Counted from the first letter of the stretch, positions 38,495 to 50,940 are shown. The stretch is 64,000 bases of DNA from Carya illinoinensis (GCF_018687715.1 NC_056765.1:27177129-27241128); one strand, 5' to 3'. Translations and numbers: made by a program. The notes: a model not told the origin generated them from the sequence alone.

Positions 38495-39560
38495 ATGTAT
38501 AGATTTCTCTTCTTCTGTAATAGACTTTGTTTGCCTGACACAAGCATGCGAGCATTCGTCACTGGGGAACTACACTCGAGCGGTATTGCTGGTCACTTTG
38601 GATGTGATAAAACTATTCAACTGGTAGAAGATAAATTTAGGTGGCCAAGCCTTAAACAAGACGTCCAATGGATAGTCCAGCGATGTTGACTGTGCTAGCT
38701 CTCTAAAGGACAAAAGCAAAATACAGGGTTGTACACCCCTTTACCCATACCAATTCAGCCATGGGAAGATGTTAGCATAGATTTTGTGCTTGGAGCTATC
38801 TAATGTGCTAGCTCTCCAAAGGACAAAAGCATAATACGGGGTTGTACACCCTTTTACCAATACCAATTCAGCCATGTGAAGATGCTATCATGGATTTTGT
38901 GCTTGGCCTGCCTTGGACTATATGGGAATACAATTCTATTTTTGTGGTAGTAGACTGATTCTCCAAAATGGCTCGCTTCCTTCCATGCAACCAAACTTAT
39001 GATGCGTCCAGAATCGCTACAATATTTTTTACTGAAGTAGTATGTTTGCATGGCATTCCTAAAAAAATCATGTTCGACCACAATGTCATATTTGTTAGCT
39101 ATTTTTGGAAGACCCTATGGGCGAAGACGGGCACAAAGCTCCAATATTCAAGCGCATTCCATTCTCAAATAGATAGGCAAACAGAATTGGTCAATAGGAG
39201 TTTGGGCAATTTAATGCACTGCCTTGTTGCCGAGCATGGTATCAACTAGGATCTCCTCCTCGCTCATGCTAAATTTGCCTACAACAACTCAGTTAATTGT
39301 AGCACAAGGTGCTCCCCATTCGAAGTAGTCATAGGGATTAAACCACGAGCACCAATCAACCTTACTCCATTGCCCTTACCACCTTGAGTTAGCGAAGGAG
39401 CTGATTGTTTTTGTAAGCATTTACAAGAAGTCCACAAAGAGGTATGAAACCGCATAACTTGTAGCAATGCAACCTACAAGCACTATGCAGATGCACACCG
39501 TCAGCATGTAGAGTTCCAACCGGAGACTTGTGCTCACACATATCAAACTCGAAAGGTTTC
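38495..39560 (+). pseudogene. gypsy integrase with internal duplication
   Basis: The zinc-binding end is seen in ELHSSGIAGHFGCDKTIQLV and the core in WGDNFVSYFWK-like sequence (HNVIFVSYFWKTLWAKTGTK) and FHSQIDRQTELVNRSLGNLM (38968-39249). Part of the core is duplicated at 38691-38803 and 38804-38912, so the region of the first catalytic Asp occurs twice, and stops interrupt both copies. Confidence 0.8.
38691..38912 (+). repeat. 113-bp tandem duplication in integrase
   Basis: The two copies begin TGTGCTAGCTCTC and both contain GGTTGTACACCC and CCAATTCAGCCATG. They differ by several substitutions, so the duplication is not recent. Confidence 0.9.
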
Positions 39561-39571
39561 CCTGAGGTGTA

Positions 39572-39937
39572 TTGACCAAACTCTACTCGCGAAAAGCTGG
39601 GCCTTTCAAAGTGCTACGCAGATTGGGTCCAAATGCCTATCTCCTAGAATTGCCTCCTGATGTGCAGTTTAGCCCAATTTTCTACGTAGAAGACTTGACC
39701 GCTTATCAAGGAGATAATGTTTCCCCAACTGAAGAAAACCAAACTACCACACTGCCTAGTAGTCGCCAACCTCGAGACACAATCGAAGCTATCCTTGATG
39801 ACTAGATAGTGTCTACCTGACGAGGAGGATACCGAAAGTTTCTTGTTTAGTGGAAAGGTAGGCCAATGTCAAACTGTTGTTGGTTAAAGATAGAAGAAGT
39901 CCAACTTTTGGATCTGGACTTATACAAGTTTTACTAG
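39572..39937 (+). pseudogene. gypsy integrase C-terminus and chromodomain
   Basis: AGPFKVLRRLGPNAYLLELP and FSPIFYVEDL are the conserved integrase C-terminal segment. After stops at about 39803 the frame resembles a chromodomain: YRKFLV-WKGRPMSN-CWLKIEE then LLDLDLYKFY. Such domains bind histone tails and direct insertion. Confidence 0.75.
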
Positions 39938-39985
39938 ACCTAACATCTATTAATGTAGTCAAATTCTTTTGGAGAAGGGGAGAAT

Positions 39986-40366
39986 TGATGGAGTTCCAAT
40001 AAAAGGAGGAGTTCATAGCACACGAAGGAGTCGTAGTTGTCAATAAGGGAGTAAATTCCCACGTTAGTAGGTATCAAGAAAGGTGTTGTTTTTCTTTAGG
40101 AGTCTAGCAGTAGTTATCTTTTGGAGTCCTAATATATTTACAGTTGTTATTTGAGTCTCGTTGGAAATCCTAGTATATTTTTATTATTTTCAGTTGGTGT
40201 TGAGCCAATTATTTGATCTATTTAAGGATCTAAAATGTATGGAAAGATACAGTACTTTGATCATTAATGAAATTTGCATGTTAGATCCAGATACGAGAGA
40301 AATCTGGTAAGATGCCAGAAGCCTACAAATTTTATTTTATTTGCTATATTGCGAGGTCCTACGTCA
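39986..40366 (+). repeat. 3' LTR of the chromodomain gypsy
   Basis: Starts TGATGGAG after the purine tract GGAGAAGGGGAGAA and ends CCTACGTCA. Terminal TGA...TCA inverted repeat. Length 381 bp. Only its last 54 bp can be compared with the 5' copy. Confidence 0.85.
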
Positions 40367-42877
40367 ACGTCTTATCGAAAAAACAAAAAACTTTAAATTG
40401 GGAATGTCCTATTTACGTACCATATAAATGCCATTAATTGGCAAGAGCATCTTCTTGTCAGCTCTCCTAGCTAGCAAGCATGCATGGGGTGCACGACAGA
40501 AGTCATATATATATATATATATCAATGTCTTCAAATTAATATTTAAAGGTGCATGGGCATTAATTAGATGCATGCATGCTACATATATATATATACGGCG
40601 ATCAGTTTGTAATTTCAAAAGTGGGCAAGATGGATCTTCTTTGATTATGAGCATTAAATATTACGATGCATTTTTGTCTTCATTGTTATATATGCATGCA
40701 TGGGAGCGAAAACAGAGCTCGTGGTGAGGATGGTGGTTATGGTGACAGTTTCCGAAGATGGCGGTAACCTTGTTGTGATGTTGTATCCAGGTTTGCATGT
40801 TGCGACAACCCGAATTCCTATTAATTAAGATAACATACCTACTCAGTACTCGTAGTATTGTGTTGTTGCCCGCCCGCCCGCCCCCCCCTTCCCTTCCCCT
40901 CTCTCTCTCTAGTTTTGTTTAAGGCGCTTTTTTAAATAAATTTATTTTAATTTTTACATTCCATTTTTATTTAAAAACAATTTCAATCATTTTGCAAAAT
41001 AAAATTACTGACTAATATTTTATATTACTTTTTTCACTAATAACCGACTTAATCTTTATTAAAAAATTTTCGATTTAAAGAAGACTTTATCAAATCTAAT
41101 TTTATAATATGTGTTTTAGACTCTTAATTAGGACCCGTTTAGAAAAATAATTGTTCTCAGGTATTCTCAAATATTTGAATTAATTCAACTTTTTCTATCA
41201 GCCTATTTCTTAAAACCCAATAAAATATCTTAATTTAAATTATTTTACTATTATTCATAGATATTATGAGATATTAATTCTAGTATCTAAATGAGCCGGC
41301 CTAGAAGTAATTCTAATCATTATTGTTTATAAAGCCCTATAAATAACCTACACATTTAGAAAAAAGTGAATCATTGCCTCTTCAAAGGATCATACAAAAA
41401 AATTTAATGAACATTTGAAAACTAGATTTTACTATTTATAATTTTCACACTATGTATTAAACTAAATGATAAAAGGGAAGTGTATTCTTAGAATGATTAC
41501 TTGAAATAATTATTATGTGGGATGATTTTAAAACTAATAATAACATAATATCTATTTGATGTTTTTTATCATGTTCTTTATTAAGTTAATTAATTCTTTT
41601 AACTGGGTATTTTTTTTTTTAAAAAAATTCTACTTGGGTCTTTTTTTCTTTGGGGCCTTCTTCCACTCAGTTTTTTAGGCAATTGCCTAAGTGGCCTAAT
41701 GGAAGAGTCGGCCTTGACTCTTGTGTGTGTGTATGTATATGCCATTTTAAATTATCATCTATCCCAAAATCATTTAAAGTATTAATTAGAATAATATTGA
41801 AATATTTGCCCTTTAGGTTAATTCCAAAGATAAATATTAGTTGGACCACTAATTTATATAAGCATCTAGAAACTTCAATGAGAGAGTCAGTGATAGGGTG
41901 TAATGGATGCGCTTTGGTCTAATCTTGTATAAATTTTAGAACTAGATTAGTATATACCAGTTTTACATTTTCAAAAATTGATTTCGGACTAATAACCCTC
42001 CTAAATCGATTCTTTAGGTTTTAGTGGTTCCGATCTAGTTTTAATCAAGTGTCAATTTCATAAAAAATTCTATTGTAAAAAATTGCTATAAAAAATCTGC
42101 TGTATAAATAAAATATGTTATATAAAAAACCTGTTGTAATAAAAATCTGCTATTAGAAGAAAAAATCTGCTATAAAATCCATTGAAGGTTGAACATCGCT
42201 GGGTGTTTCTATTTTATTTAAAAAATCCATATGTAACAACAAAACAATTAAACAATATTAGCATGAGTTTACCACTATTTTCAAAAGGTGTAAGCCCCAG
42301 AATGTTGCTAATAGTGAATACAAATGATGGTATGATTGTGCTAGTCAAGGAGCAGAATTATCTAACGAGAAAAAGAATTGAGACTTGGCTTAACTGTTTT
42401 CCAAACATTTTTTGCCCTTCTACAGTACCTGGGTGTATAAATGTCACCCTAAGAGACGAACTGAATATTTCCCTTAGCAGCTAATTCGCTAAAACGCATT
42501 GGGAACTTCTGCTGGTTTTTTGGTTTTTCTTGCTAGTTTTTGTTTGAAATCTTCCTCTAAATTAAGATTAAAATTTTATGTTGTAAATTATAATATAAAA
42601 TTATTTTTTATATGATATATAATTATATATTATATATAAAAATTATATATATAATTTTTATATAATATTAAAAATTAATTTTTATATAATTTTCACAACC
42701 GGTCTAGTTCCAAAAAGTACAAAACTAAAACCAGATTGGCTCCAACCAGTTTGCACACTACAAGAACTGGTCTCGGACCGGACCGATTAGGAACCAGCCG
42801 GCCAACCGGTCCTATCTAGTTCGGTGCACCAATTTTTCAATCTAAACTTTTGTCCCTAGTCAGAGAGCATAAACAGA

Positions 42878-42922
<45 letters not shown>

Positions 42923-43197
42923 TATTAGTTAAATTAATTCATAGGAAAAATAATCAATTTAAATTAATTAATTTCCTCGACCCTCCAAAGAAATTATCAC
43001 TAGCTCCCTGGCCTCCCTCGAACCTTCAAGCAATCGTGTTAGCTAGCACATGAAATTTATAGAAAGGCCTTAAATAAATTTGTATGAATTTTTTTACGGT
43101 TGATCAAGAATTTCTCAATTCGTATAGGTCACATAATTGATATATTTTCCTTCACGGAATGTGTTTATACGAATGTGTTTAGTTTGAAGCTGAAAGC

Positions 43198-43199
<2 letters not shown>
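40367..43199. other. Intergenic, repeats only
   Basis: Contains a TA run at 40507-40523, a C-rich tract at 40869-40900, a possible GAGATGAGATG-family relic near 41137-41300, five imperfect copies of AAAAATCTGCTRTA at 42080-42180, CCGGTC-rich sequence (42700-42835) and a TA tract at 42880-42917. A 100-codon frame at 42182-42484 begins with TTG and is not recognised. Confidence 0.45.
40869..40900 (-). repeat. C-rich tract (G-quadruplex motif on minus strand)
   Basis: CCCGCCCGCCCGCCCCCCCC followed by a CCCTTCCC run and a CT microsatellite. Confidence 0.7.

Positions 43200-43253
<54 letters not shown>
43200..43253. repeat. (TA)27 microsatellite, left of copia insertion
   Basis: Pure TA repeat that continues at 48326-48364 on the far side of the copia element, so the element split one array. 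Confidence 0.95.
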
Positions 43254-43256
<3 letters not shown>

Positions 43257-43707
43257 AGCGGTAAAGCCATTTTTATGGACTTTTATGGGTAAAAAATGGT
43301 CGCTAGTTGACAACCTACATCAAGCTTGCGTTCACATTTGCTTCCGCCATCTTCCACTTGCTTCCGCCATCTTCCACCTCCTTTAACTCCTATAAATACA
43401 TATTTTTGTTTTTAGAAACCTATCCCATTTTGAAAGAAAAATTTAGAGAAAGAGAGAGAATTTTAGAGAGAAAAATAGTAAAGTTTCTCCTATATATTAT
43501 CTCTCCTTTTATAAGAAAGAGTGAGTTTTCTCCTTTTATAAGAGAGGGTATTGTCAATTGTGCTCTCCTTATTCAAGAGAGAAATTCTTGTAATCCTTTT
43601 GTTATAAGTAAAATTCTTCTACAATTGGAGTTCCTTATTATTTCTTTTATTCTTTCTCATTTCTACTTTAGTTGTAATTGTATGCCCCGTACCACAACCT
43701 CCTAACA
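43254..43707 (+). repeat. 5' LTR of Tork-like copia
   Basis: Starts TGTAGCGGTAAAGCC and ends CCTCCTAACA. A TATA-like CTATAAATACA lies at 43391-43401 and could be its promoter. Confidence 0.92.
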
Positions 43708-43708
43708 G

Positions 43709-43720
43709 TGGTATCAGAGC
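43709..43720 (+). other. tRNA-iMet primer binding site
   Basis: TGGTATCAGAGC, an exact match to the canonical plant site, one base after the 5' LTR. Confidence 0.92.
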
Positions 43721-43787
43721 ATCAGGTTTATAGCCGGTTTTCGTGCTACAGTTAGATCCAGTTAGTGAAAAGGAGGCACCTTCAATA

Positions 43788-46700
43788 ATGGCGACGAAGT
43801 ACGAAATAGAGAAGTTCAATGGAAGTAATTTCTCATTATGGAAAATAAGAATAAAAGTAATTTTAAGGAAAGATAATTGCTTGACGGCAATTGGAGATAG
43901 GCCCAATGAGATCACTGACAACGGCAAGTGGAACGAGATGGATGGCAATGCTATTGCTAATCTGCACCTAGCACTAGCTGATAGAGTATTGTCAAGTGTG
44001 GCGAAGAAAAAGACAGCAAAAGAGATATGGGATACTCTGACAAAATTGTACGAGGCCAAATCACTACACAACAAAATTTTCTTGAGAAGAAAACTCTACA
44101 CTCTTCGGATGATGGAGTCAACTATGGTGACAGATCACATCAACACCCTTAACACTTTATTTTCACAGCTCACAGCAATGGGGCATAACATAGAGATGGG
44201 TGAACGTGCTGAAATTCTACTTCAAAGTCTACCTGATTCGTATGATCAACTCATCATCAACTTAACCAACAACATTGAAGTTCTAGTCTTTGATGATATT
44301 GCAGCTGCGGTTCTTGAAGAAGAAAGTCGGCGCAAAAGTAAAGAAGATAGACCAGGAGGCTCACAGCAAGCCAAAGGTTTGGTAATGACGAGAGGGAGAT
44401 CAACGGAACGTAGCCCCAGTGGGAATCAAAATCAGAGTAGATCAAAATCCAGAAGTAAGAAAAATGTCAAGTGTCATCACTATGGCAAGAAAGGGCACTA
44501 TAAAAGGGAGTGTTGGCATCTCAAGAAGAACGAAGAAGCCAAAGGAAAAGGCCCTGAGTTGTCAAAAGCTCAGGGTTGTGTAGCAAGCACCTCAGATGAT
44601 GGTGAAATTTTATACAGTGAGGCAACAATAGTTACTGAAGGAAGAAGAAGATTTGCTGATGTCTGGCTTATTGACTCAGGAGCAACATGGCATATGACTC
44701 CCCGGAGAGAATGGTTCCATCAATATGAACCTATCTCAGGAGGATCTGTGTTCATGGGAGACGATCATGCCTTGGAGATTGCTGGTATTGGTACCATCAA
44801 ATTGAAGATGTGTGACAGTACAGTTCGCACCATTCAGAAGGTACGACATGTGAAAGGTCTGAAGAAAAATCTATTGTCTTTAGGACAATTAGATAATAGT
44901 GGGTGTAAAACCCATATTCAAGATGGGATCATGAAAATAGTTAAAGGTGCGCTTGTAATGATGAAAGCGGAAAAGATAGCTGCAAATTTGTACATGCTTA
45001 AAGGAGAAACACAACAAGAAGGAGAAGCATTCACTGCGTTGGCAAGTTCGGTAGAAGAATTAACAATGATGTGGCACCGTAAGTTTGACCACATGTCGGA
45101 ACGAGATTTGAAGATTCTTGCTGAACAAAAGCTTCTTTCAGGGCTCAAAAAGGTTTCATTACAATTTTGTGAGCATTGTGTTACTAATAAGCAGCACAGA
45201 TTGAAATTCAGTAGTTCCTCTGCTAGAAGTAAAGCTATCTTAGAAATAATCCATTCTGATGTTTGGCAAGCACCAGTTTGTCCCTAGGAGGAGCAAAATA
45301 CTTTGTGTCATTTATTGACGATTACTCCAGGAGATGTTGGGTGTATCCAATAAAAAATAAAGCAAATGTATTTCCAGTTTTCAAAATATTCAAAGCGCGG
45401 GTTGACCTTGAATCTGAAAAGAAGATCAAGTGTTTAAGGACAGACAATGGAGGAGAATATACTGGTATTGAATTTGATAGTTTTTGTCAACAAGAAGGTA
45501 TCAAAAGGCAGCTCACGGTGGCATACACTCCACAACAAAATGGAGTAGCAGAGCGGATGAACAAAACCTTGTTAGAACGAACAAGAGCGATGTTGAGAAC
45601 TGCAGGAATGGCCAAGTCATTTTGGGTAGAAGCAGTCAAGACTGCCTGTTATGTGATCAATCGGTCACCATCAACCGCAATTGATCTGAAAACGCCGATG
45701 GAGATGTGGACTGATAAGCCAGCTGATTATTCTTACTTACATACATTTGGAAGTCCAGTTTATGTTATGTACAATGCCCAAGAAACATCAAAGCTAGATC
45801 CAAAATCTAGAAAATGTATTTTCTTAGGGTATGCTGATGGAGTCAAGGGGTATCGCCTGTGGGATCCCACTGCCCGCAAGGTGCTAATCAGCAGGGATGT
45901 TGTATTTGTAGAAGATAAGGTACAAGAAAAAGAAAATGATAGCGCTTCAAAAGAGAAACCAGAGACTACTACAGTTCAAGTTGAAGAAAGACAAGAATTA
46001 GAAGTTCCAGATTCTTCTGAAGCAATATCAGAGCACGAAGTACAAGAACAAGCTGAGTGTGCAATTCCACAAGTTCGACGGTCAACTCGGGAGAGAAGAA
46101 AACCAACTTGGCACTCAGAGTACATCATGGAGGGAAATGTCGCATACTGTCTACTAACAGAAGATGGAGAACCGTCAAATTTTCATGAGGCTACAAATAT
46201 CCAAGAAGCTTCTCTGTGGATGGTTGCAATGCAAGAAGAAATTGAAGCTCTCCATAAAAACAAAACATGGGATCTTGTACCACTACCACAAGGAAGAAAG
46301 GCCATCGGAAACAAATGGGTTTACAAGATCAAACGAAATGGCAATGATCAAGTGGAGCGGTATCGTGCTAGATTGGTGGTGAAATGATTCGCTCAGAAAG
46401 AAGGCATAGACTTCAACGAAATATTCTCTCCTGTTGTTCGACTCTCAACGGTTCGAGCAGTCCTTGCGATGTGTGCTACATTTGACTTGTACTTAGAACA
46501 ACTGGACGTGAAAACTGCATTTCTTCATGGAGAAATTGAAGAAGAAATTTACATGCTCCAACCAGAAGGTTTTGAAGAAAAAGAAAAAGAGAACTTGGTT
46601 TGCAGGTTGAACAAATCTCTATACGGTCTCAAACAGGCGCCGAGATGTTGGTATAAGAGATTTGATTCCTTTATCATGAGCCTTGGATACAACAGACACA

Positions 46701-47728
46701 GTTCAGATCCTTGTATTTACTACAAGAGATTTGGTGATGGTAATTTCATTATTCTGTTGTTGTATGTTGACGACATATTGGTAGCAGGCCCCAACAAAGA
46801 TCTTATTACAGACTTAAAGGCACAGTTGGTTAGGGAGTTTGAAATGAAGGACTTGGGACCAGCAAACAAGATTCTAGGGATGCAAATTTACCGAGACAGA
46901 AATAATAGGAAGATATGGCTTTCTCAGAAAAATTATTTGAAGAAAATCTTGAGACGCTTCAACATGCAAGATTGTAAGCCAATTTCTACCCCTCTTCCTA
47001 TTAATTTCAAGTTATCCTCAAGTATGAGTCCTAGCAATGAAGCAGAGAGAATGGAAATGTCTCGAGTACCGTATGCATCAGCAGTGGGTAGCTTAATGTT
47101 CGCTATGGTTTGTACAAGACCAGACATTGTACAATCAGTAGGAGTGGTTAGTCGATACATGACGAATCCTGGTAAAGAGCATTGGAGTGCTGTAAAGAGG
47201 ATCCTAAGATATGTCAAGGGTACCTCAAATGTCGCATTATGTTATGAAGGATCAGACTTTACTGTCAGAGGCTATGTTGATTCAGATTATGCAGATGATC
47301 TTGACAAGCGCAAGTCCACCTCAGGTTATGTGTTTACTCTTGTTGGAGGAGCTGTAAGCTAGGTTTCAAAATTGCAGTCTATCGTGGCTACTTCTACAAC
47401 AGAGGCAGAATATGTCGCAGCTACACAAGCTAGCAAAGAGGCAATATGGTTGCAAATGCTACTGGAAGAGCTCGGACACGTACAAGAGAAGGTTAATTTA
47501 TTTTGTGATAGTCAGAGCGCTTTGCATTTGGCAAAGAATCCAGCATTTCATTCAAGGACAAAGCACATACGAGTTCAGTATCACTTCGTTCGTGAGAAGG
47601 TGGAAGAAGGAAGTGTGGATATACAAAAAATCCATACAAAAGATAACCTAGCAGATATATTAACAAAGCCAATTAATAATGACAAGTTTATCTGGTGTCG
47701 ATCCTCCTTAGGCCTAGCAGATATGTAA
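43788..47728 (+). pseudogene. copia gag-pol polyprotein, three breaks
   Basis: Start chosen at ATG 43788 (MATKYEIEK). In order: gag; zinc knuckle CHHYGKKGHYKRECW, with Tyr in place of the second Cys; protease VWLIDSGATWHMTP; integrase zinc domain (WHRKFDHMSERDL, CEHC) and core with LRTDNGGEYTG and QQNGVAERMNKTLLE; RT with [28 protein letters not shown] and LLYVDDILVA; RNase H with YVDSDYADDLDKRKSTSGYV and TTEAEYVAATQ. Breaks: a one-base deletion just before 45285 at the start of the integrase core, a stop at 46385-46387 before FAQKEGIDF, and a stop at 47360-47362 where a Trp codon is usual. All other catalytic motifs remain. Ends TAA at 47726-47728. Confidence 0.92.
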
Positions 47729-47794
47729 GCGGCATGGAGATGGAAAGTGTAGAAAAGATAGAAGGATTACAAAAGTGACTTTAAGTGAGAGATA

Positions 47795-48321
47795 TGTAGC
47801 GGTAAAGCCACTTTTATGGGTAAAAAATGGTGGCTAGTTGAGCTTGCATTCACATTTGCTTCCGCCATCTTCCACTTGCTTCCGCTATCTTCCACCGCCA
47901 AAGCCACCTTTATGGGTAAAAAATGGTGGCTAGTTGACAACCTACATCAAGCTTGCGTTCACATTTACTTTTGCCATCTTCCACTTACTTCTGCCATCTT
48001 CCACCTCCTATAAATACATGTTTTTGCTTTTAGAAACCTATCCCATTTTGAAAGAAAAATTTAGAGAAAAAGAGAGAATTTTAGAGAGAAAAATAGTGAG
48101 GTTTCTCCTATATATTGTCTCTCCTTTTATAAGAAAGAGTGAGTTTTCTCCTTTTATAAGAGAGGATATTGTCAATTGTGCTCTCCTTATTCAAGAGAGA
48201 AATTCTTGTAATCCTTTTGCTATAAGTGAAATTCTTCTACAATTGAAGTTCCTTATTATTTCTTTTATTCTTTCTCATTTCTACTTCAGTTGTAATTGTA
48301 TACCCCGTACCACAACCTCCT

Positions 48322-48325
<4 letters not shown>
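47795..48325 (+). repeat. 3' LTR of Tork-like copia with internal duplication
   Basis: 531 bp against 454 bp for the 5' LTR. The extra length comes from duplication of the segment AAAGCCACTTTTATGGGTAA through CTTCCGCCATCTTCCAC (about 47809-47897 against 47898-48004). Confidence 0.9.

Positions 48326-48364
<39 letters not shown>
48326..48364. repeat. (TA)n, right part of the split microsatellite
   Basis: Continuation of the array at 43200-43253. Confidence 0.9.
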
Positions 48365-48366
<2 letters not shown>

Positions 48367-49820
48367 CGTATAATCCCTCCTGGTAAAATGTGTTTAGTTT
48401 CTTAATTAGGAGGCAAGAAAATTAGAAGACATCATGAGTATTTTATATAGGACACGAAGTAAGAAACATGGGTTTAGCAAGAGAATGGCTACCGACAAGA
48501 TCATTTAATCTATTTCATTCTTTTCATATTTATTAAAAAATAATTTATAATATTATTAAAAAATAATTTTTTAATTATTAAATAAATAAATAAATTATGG
48601 AGAACCATCCTCGGATCCATCCTATGATCCTCGGGAAGGATCTTAGCTTTTTCTCCACGAAGTAAAGACTACTGTTGCAAATTGCAATATGCCAATATGG
48701 GATATGGACTTTCTAGGCTGGATTCAGGGAATCCTGACTTCGTACGACGTCGGCCAGTTTGCTATCATTTTTGTTTTATTTTTGCAATACTGTTCAAAAC
48801 GGTATCCAATGCGCGGCGGCCAAGTCCGTTTCAATTCACACAGACAAGTAAGAAACAGAGACTACCGCTCCGATGGGTCATGACTCCTGAACAGGGATTA
48901 AGGGGACCATTGCATGTAAATATATCCCTGGAATCATCTGTAGATACATATCACATATATCGCCTAATTTAAAAGAACCTGTCGCCAGCTACTGTTTTTT
49001 CTGTTTTTTTTTTTTTTTTTTGTGCATTCATCCACTTCGATTATATATATATATATATAAGTAAAAATTAATGATCTGTATAATTCTAAATATATAAAGA
49101 TCACAAAATATTTTATAAAGATTAGATACCGTCATAATAAGAAAGGTATAAATGAATGTACAAGCGTTCATAATTATTTTAAAAAAATAAATAAATAGAA
49201 TATTTATATAAAAAATTAAATTTTTAATAATAAATATTATTATTTTTAAAATAATTACATAATATTTAAGTACTTCATATAATATTATTAATAAAAAAAG
49301 TTACTTTTTTCAATGAAATTAAAAAAAAAAAAAAAACATGCATAGACCTACCCATTTAAAACTTTGCATTTGATATTACTCTTTTAATATGAAAAATATA
49401 CTGTGCACGTCATCATGTTAGGATGGCTTTTACCCAAAGCTTGTAACAAGTGGCAACCTGTTAGGATGTGTACTATGCGTAATTTGTCGTGGTTGTATCT
49501 TCCAAATGCAGGAAATTAAGATAGAAACTGAAGTAGGAGCCAGTCTTGGAAAAGAATATTGGATAAGAAAGATAAATACAAGCCAGAGATCAAGAAGGTG
49601 CCGACGACAGTATATTTTAAGAAATCTTAAAAGATCAGCATATATGCAAATTGTCATCCCTCTCTCTCCCTCTCTCTCTCTCTTCATGATCTGTTTCTTA
49701 AAGCTTGTTTCTTTAAACCATCATGAGTGCCTTTGATGATCTCTAACTTCGACCTTCTTCAACCTCCTTTAACTTGCTCATACGATCTGACTTAGCTTCC
49801 ATCTTCATCATCATCTCATC
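48365..49820. other. SMR upstream region
   Basis: AT-rich, with no recognised gene. A 96-codon frame at 48682-48972 and an overlapping 64-codon frame match nothing known to me. A CT-rich tract at 49659-49684 followed by CTTCATCATCATCTCATC is likely in the SMR 5' UTR. Confidence 0.4.
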
Positions 49821-50165
49821 ATGTCCAAGATTAACCAAATCTCCGAGCAAAGCATTCCAAAAGTATTAGAGCTTAAACAACTTGAAGCTTCGCAACAGGA
49901 AGATCGTGATGAATTAGATGATCAAGAAAGCTGTCGAACACCAAATTCTCAAGATCATCAAATTCCGACCATACAGAGCTGCCCACCAACACCAAGAAAA
50001 CAGCCACGAGCTTTTGTGCAAAAGAGGAAATGGAATGAATTTCACTTCTTTGAAACCACAAGTCGTGACGAGTTGGAATCCTTCTTCCGAACAAGCAGCT
50101 TCCAATTTCCTAGGGTTGCGTCCCAGCGGCCTGCTGCTCCTAAAAGGAGATGTACCAGTGTATGA
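49821..50165 (+). CDS. SIAMESE-RELATED (SMR) CDK inhibitor
   Basis: A single-exon frame of 114 residues starts at the ATG after ATCTCATC and ends TGA. Diagnostic motifs: RTPNSQDHQIPTI (39-51) and CPPTPRKQPR (54-63), the conserved SMR block; basic stretch QKRK (67-70); and FHFFETTSRDELESFFR (74-90), the C-terminal acidic-aromatic motif. SIM/SMR proteins are small plant-specific nuclear inhibitors of cyclin-dependent kinases that arrest mitosis and promote endoreduplication, often induced by stress or DNA damage. Family members are typically 80-130 residues and often lack introns, as here. Assignment to the family is firm; which SMR it is cannot be told. Transposons surround it on both sides. 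Confidence 0.88.
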   Translation: MSKINQISEQSIPKVLELKQLEASQQEDRDELDDQESCRTPNSQDHQIPTIQSCPPTPRKQPRAFVQKRKWNEFHFFETTSRDELESFFRTSSFQFPRVASQRPAAPKRRCTSV

Positions 50166-50268
50166 AATCATTCTAGCTCTATATATCTAGGCTTCTTTCG
50201 CTGATATTTATTTATTTGTATGGCATGCATGCTGTATTTTCTATTATTATGTTAATTTTTATCGTTTG

Positions 50269-50318
<50 letters not shown>

Positions 50319-50940
50319 TTATATGTATAGATGAAAATGTGAAATCAAACAGAAATAAGTAATCATACTCATTATTTTAATTCTTATTATTTTTTTATTA
50401 TTTTATAATAAAAAGGATAATAAATAATTTTTTTTTCCATTTTCATAAGGTAGGGTTTTCTCTTTTTAAAAAAAAAGAAAAGAGAAATCTGACCATATAA
50501 ATTAAATCATAACATCACTAAAATTTTTTTTACTTAATCACTAAAAAAAAAAATCAATTCCAGACACTTTTGGAACCCAAATCATTTTCTTAGATATTAA
50601 TATCTTGAGCTATTAATATTTATTTTTAATAAATTACATCACATGATATTTTTTTTTAATAAACGTGTCAAGAGAATGACCTGAAACTTCAAATACATTA
50701 ATTCTATATATAATTATTTATCAGCCAGTACCTGCACCAGGAACAACAGTCGTGATGACACGTGCGCATGTTGATGCACATTTTGGTTTATTGGACATGA
50801 GTGACCGTCAGAGAAAGAAGAGGGTGTACTGTACGTGGGATATTGGAGCTAGCTATACGTACGTACATAGTTGGGCGGATGGAAACCAGCGAGAGTTTCT
50901 TAAAAATTTTATTTTCTTTTCCGTGTAATTAAATAAATGC
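50166..50940. other. SMR 3' flank
   Basis: Probable 3' UTR then AT-rich DNA with a (TA)n array at 50272-50313. No other gene seen. Confidence 0.45.

Larger units (their letters stand above)
35113..40366 (+). mobile_element. Chromodomain-type Ty3/gypsy retrotransposon
   Basis: In plus orientation: last 54 bp of the 5' LTR, primer site, gag, protease, RT, RNase H, integrase, chromodomain-like C-terminus, polypurine tract GGAGAAGGGGAGAA and a 3' LTR. Domain order and the C-terminal chromodomain place it among chromoviruses. Every coding block is broken by stops or frameshifts, and a 113-bp tandem duplication lies in the integrase. Confidence 0.9.
43254..48325 (+). mobile_element. Ty1/copia retrotransposon (Tork-like)
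   Basis: LTRs at 43254-43707 and 47795-48325, a perfect primer site, and a near-complete gag-pol. The TATAT flanking both sides is a 5-bp target duplication hidden in a TA microsatellite. LTRs compared over their shared 250-bp end differ at about 10 sites, mostly transitions. The gag start MATKYEIEKFNGSNFSLWKI resembles the Tnt1/Tork group. One frameshift and two stops disable the polyprotein. Confidence 0.93.

Noticed and set aside
48682..48972. 96-codon frame upstream of SMR
   Set aside because: No recognisable domain and two overlapping frames compete; not supported as a gene.
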